A stretch of 64,000 nucleotides of DNA. Source: CALKCV01 sp964609515 (GTDB lineage: Bacteria; Cyanobacteriota; Cyanobacteriia; Cyanobacteriales; Microcoleaceae). Every line of letters begins with the position of its first letter. Position 1 is the first letter of the stretch. Shown in pieces: positions 33,773-41,915 of the stretch. The DNA is taken from NCBI GenBank assembly GCA_964609515.1, contig CAZSTZ010000002.1, forward strand, positions 51,120-115,119, read 5' to 3'. The translations under genes and the position numbers were made by a program. A model generated the notes under the pieces. The model searched no databases. It saw nothing but the letters and a program-made list of their open reading frames with translations, and was not told where the DNA came from.

Positions 33773-34193
33773 CTAACAACTAACAATTAAAAGGATAACA
33801 GGCAAGATGCCTGTTCTACCAAGATGCATATTCTACCAAGATGGCTGTTCTAGGAAGATGGCTGTTCTAGGAAGATGGCTGGGGAGCATCTGGTGAGAAA
33901 GCAAAAATATTTTTTTACCTCAAATCTCAAACCTCAAACATCTCAAACCTCAAATCTCAAACCTCAAACATCTCCTACCTCCCGCTTAAGGAGGTCCTCT
34001 GACCTCTGACCGAGGACCATTAGCGTTCAATTTTTGGGTTTTTACTTGCATTGAGATGCTCCCGATGGCTGTTCTATTGGGAGCATCCCATAGAAAGCAA
34101 AAAGGCTCTCGAATCCATTACCCATTACCGCGTTCCCCATTACCAAAAAGCGATAAGCTTTTGGTTTTATTCTGGCATTGGGATGCTCCCGTT
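33773..34193. repeat. Mixed repeat region upstream of the antitoxin gene
   Basis: No gene. It contains AATTAAC heptamers, ACAGGCAAGATGCCTGTTCT followed by four degenerate AAGATGGCTGTTCTA units (33793-33880), TCAAACC/TCAAATC heptamers (33918-33975), CTCTGACC heptamers (33992-34012), and TGGGATGCTCCCG units. A plus-strand frame at 34056-34274 is repeat translation. Confidence 0.8.
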
Positions 34194-36131
34194 CTATTTT
34201 TTATAAACATTGCCATCCGCATCAATTTCCAGAGGAGTATTGGGAAAGTCGCTTTGAGTCAAATAGCGAATTAAGGAAATACTCTTTCCTTCAGGATCGG
34301 GATAGGGAATGCCCCTGTTATTTAAACGGACTGGATGAATTTTGCCAGAGAGAAAATCCCCTTGGGAATTAAGGCGAACTTCCAATACTAAAGAATAACC
34401 TAGTTCGCCCTTAGTGGATAAAGTTTCATAGCCGACAAAATTACCCAGAGAATAGGCAATTAACTTACCATCATACAGTTCTAAAGCGCGGGGAACGTGG
34501 GGGCCGTGAGCTAAGATTAAATCTGCACCCGCTTTAATGGCAGCTTCAGCAAATAAAAATTTATTACCGCGATTTTCTCCATAATAATATTCCGTTTGAT
34601 TTCTGATATGTAAAGCTGCCTTGCCCTCCGCCCCTGCGTGGATGGAAATAACGACAATATCTGCTGTTTCGTCAGCTTTTTTGATAACTCGTCTTGCCCC
34701 TTCAAAGTCTAAAATTGAATTATGTAAATCGTAATTAGTAAAGCCAATAAAAGCGACTTTGATGCCGTTGACTTCTTGATAAACGATTTGACCTTTTCTG
34801 CCAACAGCCTGCATTCCCGAATTATTAATATGGGCGATGGTATCTTCAAAGCCTTTTTCGTCAAAATCGTTAGAGTGGTTATTGGCAATACTTAAAATCT
34901 CAAAACCGGCATCTTGTAAATAGCGGGCGAAACTCGGAGGATTTCTGAAAGCATAAACCATACTTCGTTCCACATTTTTAATAGTGTAAGGATAGTCGGT
35001 TAAGGTACTTTCAAAGTTGCCGAATAAAATATCGGCGTTTGCTAAAAGAGGCTTGACGGACTGAAATAAAATCCTAGGATCGCTAGGAATATTATTGGCG
35101 GGATAATTGCTGCCCATGACGATATCGCCCACTGCTTTGATGGCGATCGAGTTGTTGTTTGGAGTAGCTTGGGCTTGGCTCTCAGATGTAGTAAAGTTTG
35201 AGAGTTCAAAAACATCCGAATCTGATTGAGAATTTGATGTTAAATCGGAGTTATTTGCCCCACTACCGAAAGAACTGTTAGCCAGTAATTCTTGATAGTT
35301 TTCGAGAGTAAAATTGCTTTCAAATTCGGGATTTTTGGGGTTGTTAATAGTAGAATTAATTGCCGATACGCGGTATTTTTGATAGCCCATAAAAAATCCG
35401 GTAAAAGGAATTATTACCAGACCGATCGCGCTAATTATCAACCAACCTCGATAATCTGTTTGACCGTAATTTTCTGAGGGTTGGCGAAGGCTTTTTAGCT
35501 TTTCTTTTAATTGACTGAATGCAGATTTAATCGTAACATTTGGAGCGGCAGTAGGTGGCTCTTCTGGACTATAATTTTCGCGGGGGTGAGGGGCATCTGG
35601 TTCTGTTTCTAATTCGGTTTCATGGAGGGGGATATCTTCTACTTCTTCCTCTAATTTTGTAGTAGTTTTAGGCGGTTCTTCGAGGGGGGTAAAATCTGGA
35701 TTTTGTGGCGGTTCGTCGGGCACAAAATTGGGTTCGACAGCGACGAATTTAAAGTTAGTCTCGGTATTTTCTGGAGTGGTAGAAACCGGAGTTTCGTCAG
35801 TGAGGGAAATAGAAATTTCGGTTCGGGGCGGAGTGGGTTTCTCAAAATGGACGGGGCGAGTCCAATCTGGCAATCGATGGCCCAATCTGCGCCCGTAAAC
35901 GGCGATCGCTTCTATTGATGCGGGTTGGAGGCGCTGCATTCCTTTTTCGATGACTCGAATGCAAGCTTGGGGCTCCAGTAATTGAGGGGCCTCCAGTAAT
36001 AGATGGAGGCAATTATTTTCTAAACCTGCTTTGGCCGTAATGCCTTTTTTACTGAGGGCCTTTTCTATAAGGGTGGCGATCGCGTTAGGATTGCCTTGTT
36101 TGGCTAGTTGTAAGATGTTTTGTTGGTTCAC
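34194..36131 (-). CDS. CapA family protein with N-terminal cytoplasmic region
   Basis: A 645-residue membrane-anchored protein. Residues 1-95 form a helical domain (QQNILQLAKQGNPNAIATLI), followed by a long acidic, proline-rich linker, one membrane segment at about 227-247 (WLIISAIGLVIIPFTGFFMG), and a C-terminal CapA/PgsA metallophosphatase-like domain outside (from about 330): IKAVGDIVMGSN, LFGNFESTLTD, IANNHSNDF, VVISIHAGAEG, LAHGPHVPRALELY, YSLGNFVG. CapA proteins are linked to poly-gamma-glutamate or capsule synthesis in other bacteria; that role is not shown here. No cap partner genes are adjacent; the divergent neighbour makes dTDP-sugars. Confidence 0.87.
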   Translation of the reverse strand: MNQQNILQLAKQGNPNAIATLIEKALSKKGITAKAGLENNCLHLLLEAPQLLEPQACIRVIEKGMQRLQPASIEAIAVYGRRLGHRLPDWTRPVHFEKPTPPRTEISISLTDETPVSTTPENTETNFKFVAVEPNFVPDEPPQNPDFTPLEEPPKTTTKLEEEVEDIPLHETELETEPDAPHPRENYSPEEPPTAAPNVTIKSAFSQLKEKLKSLRQPSENYGQTDYRGWLIISAIGLVIIPFTGFFMGYQKYRVSAINSTINNPKNPEFESNFTLENYQELLANSSFGSGANNSDLTSNSQSDSDVFELSNFTTSESQAQATPNNNSIAIKAVGDIVMGSNYPANNIPSDPRILFQSVKPLLANADILFGNFESTLTDYPYTIKNVERSMVYAFRNPPSFARYLQDAGFEILSIANNHSNDFDEKGFEDTIAHINNSGMQAVGRKGQIVYQEVNGIKVAFIGFTNYDLHNSILDFEGARRVIKKADETADIVVISIHAGAEGKAALHIRNQTEYYYGENRGNKFLFAEAAIKAGADLILAHGPHVPRALELYDGKLIAYSLGNFVGYETLSTKGELGYSLVLEVRLNSQGDFLSGKIHPVRLNNRGIPYPDPEGKSISLIRYLTQSDFPNTPLEIDADGNVYKK

Positions 36132-36202
36132 TATTTATCTCCTCTGGCCTGCTTTGGGACTACGTTAAATTAATAGCAAATATTTTTGGACTAGGAAAAA
36201 AA

Positions 36203-37303
36203 ATGACTGAAAATCAAGAGCGAATGGGGCGTCGGTTAATGGTCACTGGGGGCGCGGGTTTTATCGGGTCGAATTTTGTGCGCCACTGGTGCGAGACTTA
36301 CCCGGGCCATCGCGTGGTCGTGTTAGATGCTTTGACTTATGCGGGCAACCGGCAAAATTTGGCCGATTTGGAAGAACGGGCCAATTTGCGTTTTGTCCAA
36401 GGGGATATTTGCGATCGCTCCCTAGTAGATGGCCTCCTGAAAGAAGAAACCATCGACACTATAGCCCATTTTGCGGCAGAATCCCACGTCGATCGCTCGA
36501 TTTTAGGGCCGGGTGCCTTCATCCAAACCAACGTTGTCGGCACTTTTACCCTTCTGGAAGCTTTCCGCCACCACTGGCAGACTTTACCTGCGGGAGATGG
36601 CCAGCGCCCGCTGTTTCTCCACGTCTCCACGGATGAGGTTTACGGCAGTCTGGGCCCGGAAGACCCGGCCTTCAGCGAAACGACGGCCTATTCCCCCAAC
36701 AGTCCCTATTCTGCCTCGAAGGCGGGCAGCGACCATTTAGCACGGGCTTACTATCACACCTACGGGATGCCGACGGTTATCACCAACTGTTCTAATAACT
36801 ACGGTCCCTATCATTTTCCCGAAAAGCTCATTCCGTTGATGTGCATCAATATGTTGTTAGGTAAACAACTGCCAGTTTACGGCGACGGACAAAACGTGCG
36901 CGACTGGTTGTACGTTATCGACCACTGTCGGGCGTTGGATGTTGTAATTCATAAAGGCAAACCGGGAGAAACTTATAATATTGGCGGCAATAACGAGGTG
37001 AAGAATATCGATTTGGTGAAAACTTTGTGCGGGTTGATGGACGAGATGGCGATCGCTCTCCCGACAAAACCTTGCGAGAAGTTAATTGCATTTGTGAAAG
37101 ACCGTCCGGGGCACGACAGGCGTTATGCTATTAATGCGACCAAGATTAAAACCGAATTAGGTTGGGAACCTTCGGTAACGGTGGAGGAGGGTTTGAGGCA
37201 GACGGTAGAATGGTATTTAACCCATCGCGACTGGTGGGAACCGCTGTTGTCGGAGGAGTACCAGAGTTATTATCGACAGGTGTATTCTTCGGGTGAAGAG
37301 TAA
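36203..37303 (+). CDS. rfbB: dTDP-glucose 4,6-dehydratase
   Basis: A 366-residue extended short-chain dehydrogenase: NAD motif VTGGAGFIGSNFVRHW, YAGNRQNL, HFAAESHVDRSI, the catalytic region STDEVYGSLG, the YSASK Tyr/Lys pair, NNYGPYHFPEKLIPLM, and RDWLYVIDHC. It converts dTDP-glucose to dTDP-4-keto-6-deoxyglucose, the second step of dTDP-rhamnose synthesis for surface polysaccharide. The start could be the ATG at 36203 or the in-frame ATG at MGRRLMVTGG; the first has AGGAAAAAAA before it. No other rml gene is adjacent, so the pathway is scattered. Confidence 0.93.
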   Translation: MTENQERMGRRLMVTGGAGFIGSNFVRHWCETYPGHRVVVLDALTYAGNRQNLADLEERANLRFVQGDICDRSLVDGLLKEETIDTIAHFAAESHVDRSILGPGAFIQTNVVGTFTLLEAFRHHWQTLPAGDGQRPLFLHVSTDEVYGSLGPEDPAFSETTAYSPNSPYSASKAGSDHLARAYYHTYGMPTVITNCSNNYGPYHFPEKLIPLMCINMLLGKQLPVYGDGQNVRDWLYVIDHCRALDVVIHKGKPGETYNIGGNNEVKNIDLVKTLCGLMDEMAIALPTKPCEKLIAFVKDRPGHDRRYAINATKIKTELGWEPSVTVEEGLRQTVEWYLTHRDWWEPLLSEEYQSYYRQVYSSGEE

Positions 37304-37440
37304 CGACGATCCCCCCCCCGCCCCCCGCTGAATTGGGGGGAGCTAGACTTTTTGTAGGTTGTGCGGACCTACGTGAAACCCAACAAGACTAATTATTGTA
37401 ATTTGGGAACTTCTTTTAGCAATAAAAATGGGGTATAATG
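37304..37440. repeat. Palindromic repeats after rfbB
   Basis: CCCCCCCCGCCCCCCGCTGA then ATTGGGGGGAGC (37310-37342), followed by GTAGGTTGTGCGGACCTACG then TGAAACCCAACAA (37354-37386). The 50 bp before the next gene are AT-rich (GGGGTATAATGG near 37430 could be a -10 element). Confidence 0.75.
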
Positions 37441-37465
37441 GTTGAGGAAAGCAAAGGAGGTGAAG

Positions 37466-37882
37466 ATGCCGGCAAGAGACGTTTTTCATAATACTGTCCG
37501 GGTAGCTTTAGAAAAGGATGGTTGGGCGATTACCCACGATCCTTTGTTTACTAAAGTAGAAGAGTTTGAATTTTATATAGATTTAGGAGCAGAAAGGACT
37601 TTAGGTGCTGAAAAAGCTGGTCAAAAGATAGCAGTTGAAATAAAATCTTTTTTAGGGCCATCTGAGATAACCGAGCTTTATAGTGCTTTGGGTAAATTTT
37701 CAATTTATGAGTCGGCATTAATAGAACAAGAACCAGATAGAATTTTATATTTGGCAGTTTCTAAAACAATTTACGATGATTTGTTTTCGACTCGATTTAT
37801 TCAAAAAGTTCTCAAGAAAGATGAAGTAAAAATTTTGATTTTTGATGAAATAAAAGAGGAGGTTTTGTTATGGAAGGAATAA
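37466..37882 (+). CDS. xisH: XisH family protein
   Basis: A 138-residue protein: MPARDVFHNTVRVALEKDGW, THDPLFTK, YIDLGAERTLGAEKAGQKIA, VEIKSFLGPSEITELYSALG. XisH was first described as a factor controlling excision of the fdxN element in heterocyst-forming cyanobacteria, but homologues occur widely. The pattern GAEKAG...AVEIKSF with E-x-K resembles the PD-(D/E)xK nuclease core, as proposed for this family. It overlaps xisI by 13 bp, so the two are co-translated. The ATG at 37466 has an ideal ribosome site (AAAGGAGGTGAAG); the TTG at 37442 is not needed. No excision element is visible nearby. Confidence 0.9.
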   Translation: MPARDVFHNTVRVALEKDGWAITHDPLFTKVEEFEFYIDLGAERTLGAEKAGQKIAVEIKSFLGPSEITELYSALGKFSIYESALIEQEPDRILYLAVSKTIYDDLFSTRFIQKVLKKDEVKILIFDEIKEEVLLWKE

Positions 37883-38208
37883 ACTACTCTCAAATAGTGC
37901 AAGATATTTTGCAAGAGCATTATAGCTACCATGTAACAGATAAGACAACAGAAGCTCAACTAATTTTAGATAAAGAACGCCACCATTATCAGCTCCTTAA
38001 TTTAGGATGGGTAGAAAATGGAACGCGACGAGTTTATGGTTGTACGATCCACATCGATATTAAGGAGGATAAAATTTGGATTCAACGGGATATGACAGAG
38101 GTAGGCGTTGCTAACGAGTTAGTGGCTGCTGGAGTTCCTAAAGATGATATCGTTCTTGCTTTTAAAGCTCCTTATAAAAGGAAGTTTACTGGGTTTGCAG
38201 TAGAATAA
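37870..38208 (+). CDS. xisI: XisI family protein
   Basis: A 112-residue partner of XisH: INYSQIVQDILQEHYSYH, YQLLNLGWVENGTRRVYGC, HIDIKEDKIWIQRDMTEVGV, LVAAGVPKDDIVLAFKAPY. It starts inside the end of xisH (overlap 37870-37882) with AAGAGGAGGTTT upstream. XisH and XisI are normally encoded together, and many cyanobacteria carry several pairs; a toxin-antitoxin-like or DNA-targeting role is suspected, not proven. A strong hairpin follows the stop. Confidence 0.9.
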   Translation: MEGINYSQIVQDILQEHYSYHVTDKTTEAQLILDKERHHYQLLNLGWVENGTRRVYGCTIHIDIKEDKIWIQRDMTEVGVANELVAAGVPKDDIVLAFKAPYKRKFTGFAVE

Positions 38209-38213
38209 TTTGA

Positions 38214-38251
38214 GCGTTAAAGTGGAATGCGATCGCATTTCACTTTAACGC
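38214..38251 (+). terminator. Near-perfect palindrome centred on a HIP1 site
   Basis: A 38-bp palindrome: GCGTTAAAGTGGAATGCGAT and its complementary half, centred on GCGATCGC with one G-T pair in the stem. It lies six bases after xisI and probably ends that transcript, although no T-run follows. Alternatively it is a protein-binding or repeat site. Confidence 0.6.
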
Positions 38252-38295
38252 GGTTTATGGGAAACTAAAATAACGATGAAAATCAAGGTAACAAT

Positions 38296-38616
38296 ATGAT
38301 TAATTCCACAATAGAAAAACAAATAATCGTTCTTTTGAAAAAAATGAACGAACAGCAACAGCAAGAATTGTTGAACTTTGCTCGCTTTTTAACTACCACA
38401 AAACCCGTAGGAGTGCCGGGTAAAGACTTACTCAAATTTGCTGGAAGCATTCCTAAAGAAGATATTGAGGAAATGGCTAAAGCAATTGAAGAGGAATTTG
38501 GATATCAAACCGAATTAGAAGCAAAAGAATTGGAAAAATCGGCAGAACTTTATGCCGAAATTTACCGAGAAGATAAAGAGTTACAAGCATTAACCAAATC
38601 GGCATGGCTCCCATAA
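38296..38616 (+). CDS. Antitoxin-like protein, possibly a chimera
   Basis: A 106-residue protein. Residues 1-40 (IEKQIIVLLKKMNEQQQQEL, LNFARFL) resemble DUF2281/VapB-like antitoxin N-termini. Residues 41-70 (GVPGKDLLKFAGSIPKEDIE, MAKAIEE) match the toxin-binding tail usually followed by a PIN toxin gene. Residues 71-106 (LEKSAELYAEIYREDKELQA, LTKSAWLP) resemble the C-terminus of a different small cyanobacterial protein type. No toxin gene follows; the next gene is a DNA methylase. It may be an in-frame join of two antitoxin fragments. Function is inferred only. Confidence 0.55.
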   Translation: MINSTIEKQIIVLLKKMNEQQQQELLNFARFLTTTKPVGVPGKDLLKFAGSIPKEDIEEMAKAIEEEFGYQTELEAKELEKSAELYAEIYREDKELQALTKSAWLP

Positions 38617-38657
38617 AAGCTTATCTTCCCAATTCCCAATTCTCGATTCCCAAAAAC

Positions 38658-39503
38658 ATGAAAAAAAAGATAGCATTTGGTTGGTATGGAGGTAAATTCA
38701 ATCATTTAGATTGGCTCTTACCTCTATTACCAGAAAGTAAACATTATTGCGAACCATTTTGCGGTTCGGCGGCGGTATTAATTAATCGAGTACCTTCGCC
38801 AGTGGAAACCTATAACGATATCGACGGCGAAGTGGTTAACTTTTTCCGCGTTTTGCGCGAACAAAAAGATGCTTTAATCGAAGCGATCGGTTTAACTCCC
38901 TTTTCCCGCGCCGAATTTGAACTCGCCATAACTCCTCCCACTCCAGAAATATCGGACTTAGAAAGAGCCCGAAGGTTTTTCGTTCGCGCCCGACAGGTGA
39001 GAACCGGTTTGGCGCAAACGGCCAGCAAAGGTCGATGGGCGAATTGTTTGTTAACCAGTCGGGCGGGGATGGCGGGGGCGGTTTCTCGGTGGTTGGGCAG
39101 CGTGGAGGGTTTGGCAGAAATCGCTCAAAGGTTGTTGCGAGTTCAAATAGAAAACGCCCCGGCCATTGAAGTTATTAAACGTTACGATAGCGCCGAAACT
39201 TTGTTTTATTTGGATCCGCCCTACCCCCACGACTCTCGGGGAGATAAAAATGCTTATTTATATGAAATGACCGACGGGGAACATCGAGAGTTGGCGGAGG
39301 TTGTGCGCGGCGTTAAGGGTAAAGTTGCGGTGTCCGGTTATCATGGCAAGTTGATGGAGGAGTTGTATAAAGATTGGCGGTGTTGGGAGGCACCGGTTAA
39401 AAATTGTCATTCTGTAAAGAAACCCAGACAAGAAGTTCTTTGGACTAATTATAATTTGGAGAAAGTAAAACAATGTCATTACCACCAGACATCCTTATTA
39501 TAG
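38658..39503 (+). CDS. D12-class N6-adenine DNA methyltransferase
   Basis: A 281-residue Dam-like enzyme: motif X WYGGKFNHLDWLLPLLP, motif I YCEPFCGSAAVLI, ETYNDIDGEVVNFFRVLREQ, and the catalytic motif IV DPPYPH. It transfers a methyl group from S-adenosylmethionine to adenine N6. The ATG at 38658 (MKKKIAFGWYGGK) is chosen; upstream codons come from AATTCCC heptamers. The C-terminus overlaps the next gene by 31 bp, so the two are translationally coupled and form a type II restriction-modification pair. It should protect host DNA at the endonuclease's site. Confidence 0.9.
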   Translation: MKKKIAFGWYGGKFNHLDWLLPLLPESKHYCEPFCGSAAVLINRVPSPVETYNDIDGEVVNFFRVLREQKDALIEAIGLTPFSRAEFELAITPPTPEISDLERARRFFVRARQVRTGLAQTASKGRWANCLLTSRAGMAGAVSRWLGSVEGLAEIAQRLLRVQIENAPAIEVIKRYDSAETLFYLDPPYPHDSRGDKNAYLYEMTDGEHRELAEVVRGVKGKVAVSGYHGKLMEELYKDWRCWEAPVKNCHSVKKPRQEVLWTNYNLEKVKQCHYHQTSLL

Positions 39504-40609
39504 GATTGCAAAAAGCATCGGAAAATATTGACCAACCAATTGTAAATGACCCAGAAATTGTTAGTAGGGTTGAGTACGTTTGTCGGAACCTTCAAAATCG
39601 AGCGGGTGCTAGATTATTACTAGCTTGTTCGCTTGCCAAAGTCCATAAGCCGAGTTTGGACATTCGGAAGCCATATACCGAAATTGGAGATCCAGATTGC
39701 TACTCAGGAAGGACTTATGACGAAACTTACATAACTGGTTTCATAAACGAACACAATTTGCCTTGTAATCCTACTACTGCTTTTTTAACTCCTGCTCTTC
39801 GCAACCGTAACATTATCCTGACTTCAGAGGTTAATTTGGTCGGACGACCTCGACAACTTTATCAGAAAGTGTTACAGTTGCTTAATGATGTTCATGTCGA
39901 GAAAATTTCTGCGGCTGATTTACTTGCTGAAACTTTAAGGTTTTTGTTAATTGTAAGAAATGAAAAGCGTCAGCGAATGCAAACTTTACTGGCAGGATTA
40001 CAAACTTCAAAAGATAGTTTTCCACTTTCTGCGGAAGCTATTATAGTTTTAATAGAGCAACATCTAAAATGTCGTGGTTCAAGTCGATTACCGGTTCTTA
40101 TTGTTGCAGCAGCTTATAAATGTGCATCTGAACATCTAGGAGAGCGACATTTGCCACTTCATGCTCACCAGGCTGCTGATAGGCAAACAGGAGCATTGGG
40201 AGATTTGGAAATTACGCTGAAAGGTAGAGATAATGTAATAACAAGTTACGAAATGAAAATCAAGCAAGTTAGTCAGGATGACATCGATCGGGCTTTACAG
40301 AAGATAGATGAGAGTTTGAGGCAGACCGATCGCAAAATTGATAACTACATTTTTATCACTACGGAAGCCATTGATGATAAAGTCCAGGAATACGCCGCTA
40401 GCATCTACGATCGAACAGGTGGTCTTGAAATAGTAATTTTAGACTGCATTAGTTTTTTACGTCATTTTCTCCACTTATTTCATCGTTTGCGGATGGAGTT
40501 TTTAGAAGCTTACCAAGAATTGGTGTTGGCTGAACCGGAAAGCGCAGTTAGTCAACCACTAAAAGAAGCTTTTTTAACTTTGCGTCAAGCTGCCGAAAGT
40601 TCTGAGTAA
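39473..40609 (+). CDS. SacI-family type II restriction endonuclease
   Basis: A 378-residue protein resembling the RE_SacI family: RAGARLLLACSLAKVHKPSL, YSGRTYDETYITGFINEHNL, PCNPTTAFLTPALRNRNI. A PD-(D/E)xK-type core is visible as GALGDLEITLKG then SYEMKIKQV (Asp, then E-x-K). It would cut unmodified DNA; SacI itself recognises GAGCTC. GAGCTC occurs several times in this window (for example 5823, 12019, 24519), which is compatible if the sites are methylated. The paired methylase here is an adenine-type enzyme, so the recognition sequence may differ. Intact and full length as far as can be seen. Confidence 0.8.
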   Translation: MSLPPDILIIGLQKASENIDQPIVNDPEIVSRVEYVCRNLQNRAGARLLLACSLAKVHKPSLDIRKPYTEIGDPDCYSGRTYDETYITGFINEHNLPCNPTTAFLTPALRNRNIILTSEVNLVGRPRQLYQKVLQLLNDVHVEKISAADLLAETLRFLLIVRNEKRQRMQTLLAGLQTSKDSFPLSAEAIIVLIEQHLKCRGSSRLPVLIVAAAYKCASEHLGERHLPLHAHQAADRQTGALGDLEITLKGRDNVITSYEMKIKQVSQDDIDRALQKIDESLRQTDRKIDNYIFITTEAIDDKVQEYAASIYDRTGGLEIVILDCISFLRHFLHLFHRLRMEFLEAYQELVLAEPESAVSQPLKEAFLTLRQAAESSE

Positions 40610-40640
40610 GGGGAGGTAGTTTCAGAAAATTAAACGCGGG

Positions 40641-40717
40641 GTGGGGGCAAAGCATTCGGACATAAAATTTAACGATTTTTGTCAAAAGTTATCGCCCGAA
40701 TGCTTTGCCCCTACAGG
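40641..40717. mobile_element. Short GGGGGCAAAGCATTCGG inverted-repeat element overlapping the thrB end
   Basis: GTGGGGGCAAAGCATTCGG on the left and CCGAATGCTTTGCCCCTAC on the right enclose about 35 bp of AT-rich DNA. The ends match the element at 27504-27678. Its right end supplies the TAG stop codon of thrB. Confidence 0.6.
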
Positions 40718-41716
40718 TTCTTTACGCCCTCGTTTTCAATTGACAACACTTTAACTTCTGGCATCACTCCCAGCAATTTCCAAGCGTCGGCCATTGCAGC
40801 GGCGACGGCGGGGGCGGTGGCAGGAGAAGTCAGCGCTAACAATGTCGGACCGGCGCCGCTAATAACCATCTCCCAAGCACCGGCACTTAGGGCAGCCGAT
40901 CGCACCTCTTCGTATCCTTTGATTAAAGTCTGCCGATAGGGTTGATGGATTTTATCTTGCATCGCCACTCGCAACCAGTCGCCGCGCCCGGTTTCCAAGG
41001 CCCGCACTAACAACCCCAGATGGGCCGTGTTGAAAATGGCGTCGGCGCGACTGTATTCGGCGGGCAACACTTTCCGCGCTTCGGCGGTGGAGAGTTCAAA
41101 ATCGGGAATTGCTACTACTGGTAGGATGTCGGGATGCCAGAGAATATCGGCGATCGCCCANNNNNNNNNNNNNNNNNNNNNNNNNNNNNNNNNNNNNNNN
41201 NNNNNNNNNNNNNNNNNNNNNNNNNNNNNNNNNNNNNNNNNNNNNNNNNNNNNNNNNNNNGGCGGTGGCGGCGAGGCGGCAACCTCCCAATAAAGCGGGA
41301 ACGACGTTATCTGGATGTCCTTCGATGGCGATCGCTAATTCCATCAATGCGGTTTCCCCCAGAGGAGCCCCCGCCAGTTGGTTTGCCCCCACCAAACCGC
41401 CGACGATGGCCGTTGCCGAACTCCCCAAACCTCGCGCCAAGGGAACGTCCATCTCGATTTCTATAGATACGGGCGGGGGCGTTTTGCCGAGTTTGGTATA
41501 GAATTTAACGAACGCTTGATAGGCGAGATTGGTTTCGTCGGTGGTAACTCGGGAAGCATCTTTGCCGCTGACGTCGATTTTTACTGCCACCGAGTCGGAA
41601 GTTAGGGGAGAAAATGCGAACCTATTATATAAGGATAAAGCGGCACCGATGCAATCGAAACCGGGGCCTAAGTTAGCGGTGGTTGCGGGAACTTGAACTT
41701 TGACTGTGTTTGACAT
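40711..41716 (-). CDS. thrB: Homoserine kinase (contains a scaffold gap)
   Basis: A GHMP kinase: ATTANLGPGFDCIGAALSLY at the N-terminus, the ATP loop DVPLARGLGSSATAIVGGLV, and EGHPDNVVPALLGG; after the gap, WHPDILPVVAIPDFELST then AEARKVLP, TAHLGLLVRALE, and the C-terminal SGAGPTLLAL. It phosphorylates L-homoserine with ATP in threonine synthesis. The two parts are one gene: the sequence on the near side of the gap (41071-41160) reads in frame into the C-terminal part, and the 100 N is simply not a real length. The TAG stop lies within a dispersed repeat end, so the last residues may have been replaced. Confidence 0.92.
41161..41260. other. Scaffold gap (100 N) inside thrB
   Basis: Placeholder gap in coding sequence; the flanking codons are not in phase across 100 bases, as expected for an unknown length. 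Confidence 0.99.
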
Positions 41717-41717
41717 T

Positions 41718-41910
41718 TTAGGTAATGGGTAATGGGTAAATAGAAGATTTCGATCCCCCTAAATCCCCCTTAAAAAGGGGGACTTTGAATTATTGGACTT
41801 TGAATGATTTTGATGCCCCTAAATCCCCCTTAAAAAGGGGGACTTTGAATTATTGGACTTTGAATGATTTTAGCTCCCCCCTTGGGAAGGGGGGCGGGGG
41901 GGATCGAAAT
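41718..41910. repeat. CCCCCTTAAAAAGGGGG repeats, tandem duplicated
   Basis: Two copies of a roughly 65-bp block: CCCCTAAATCCCCCTTAAAA, AGGGGGACTTTGAATTATTG, GACTTTGAATGATTTTGAT. They are followed by TCCCCCCTTGGGAAGGGGGG then CGGGGGGGATCG. These separate thrB from the glycerophosphodiesterase gene. Confidence 0.85.
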
Positions 41911-41915
41911 AATTG

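Noticed and set aside
37466..38208. fdxN-type excision element suggested by XisH/XisI
   Set aside because: No recombinase gene (xisF-like), no nif gene and no flanking direct repeats were seen.
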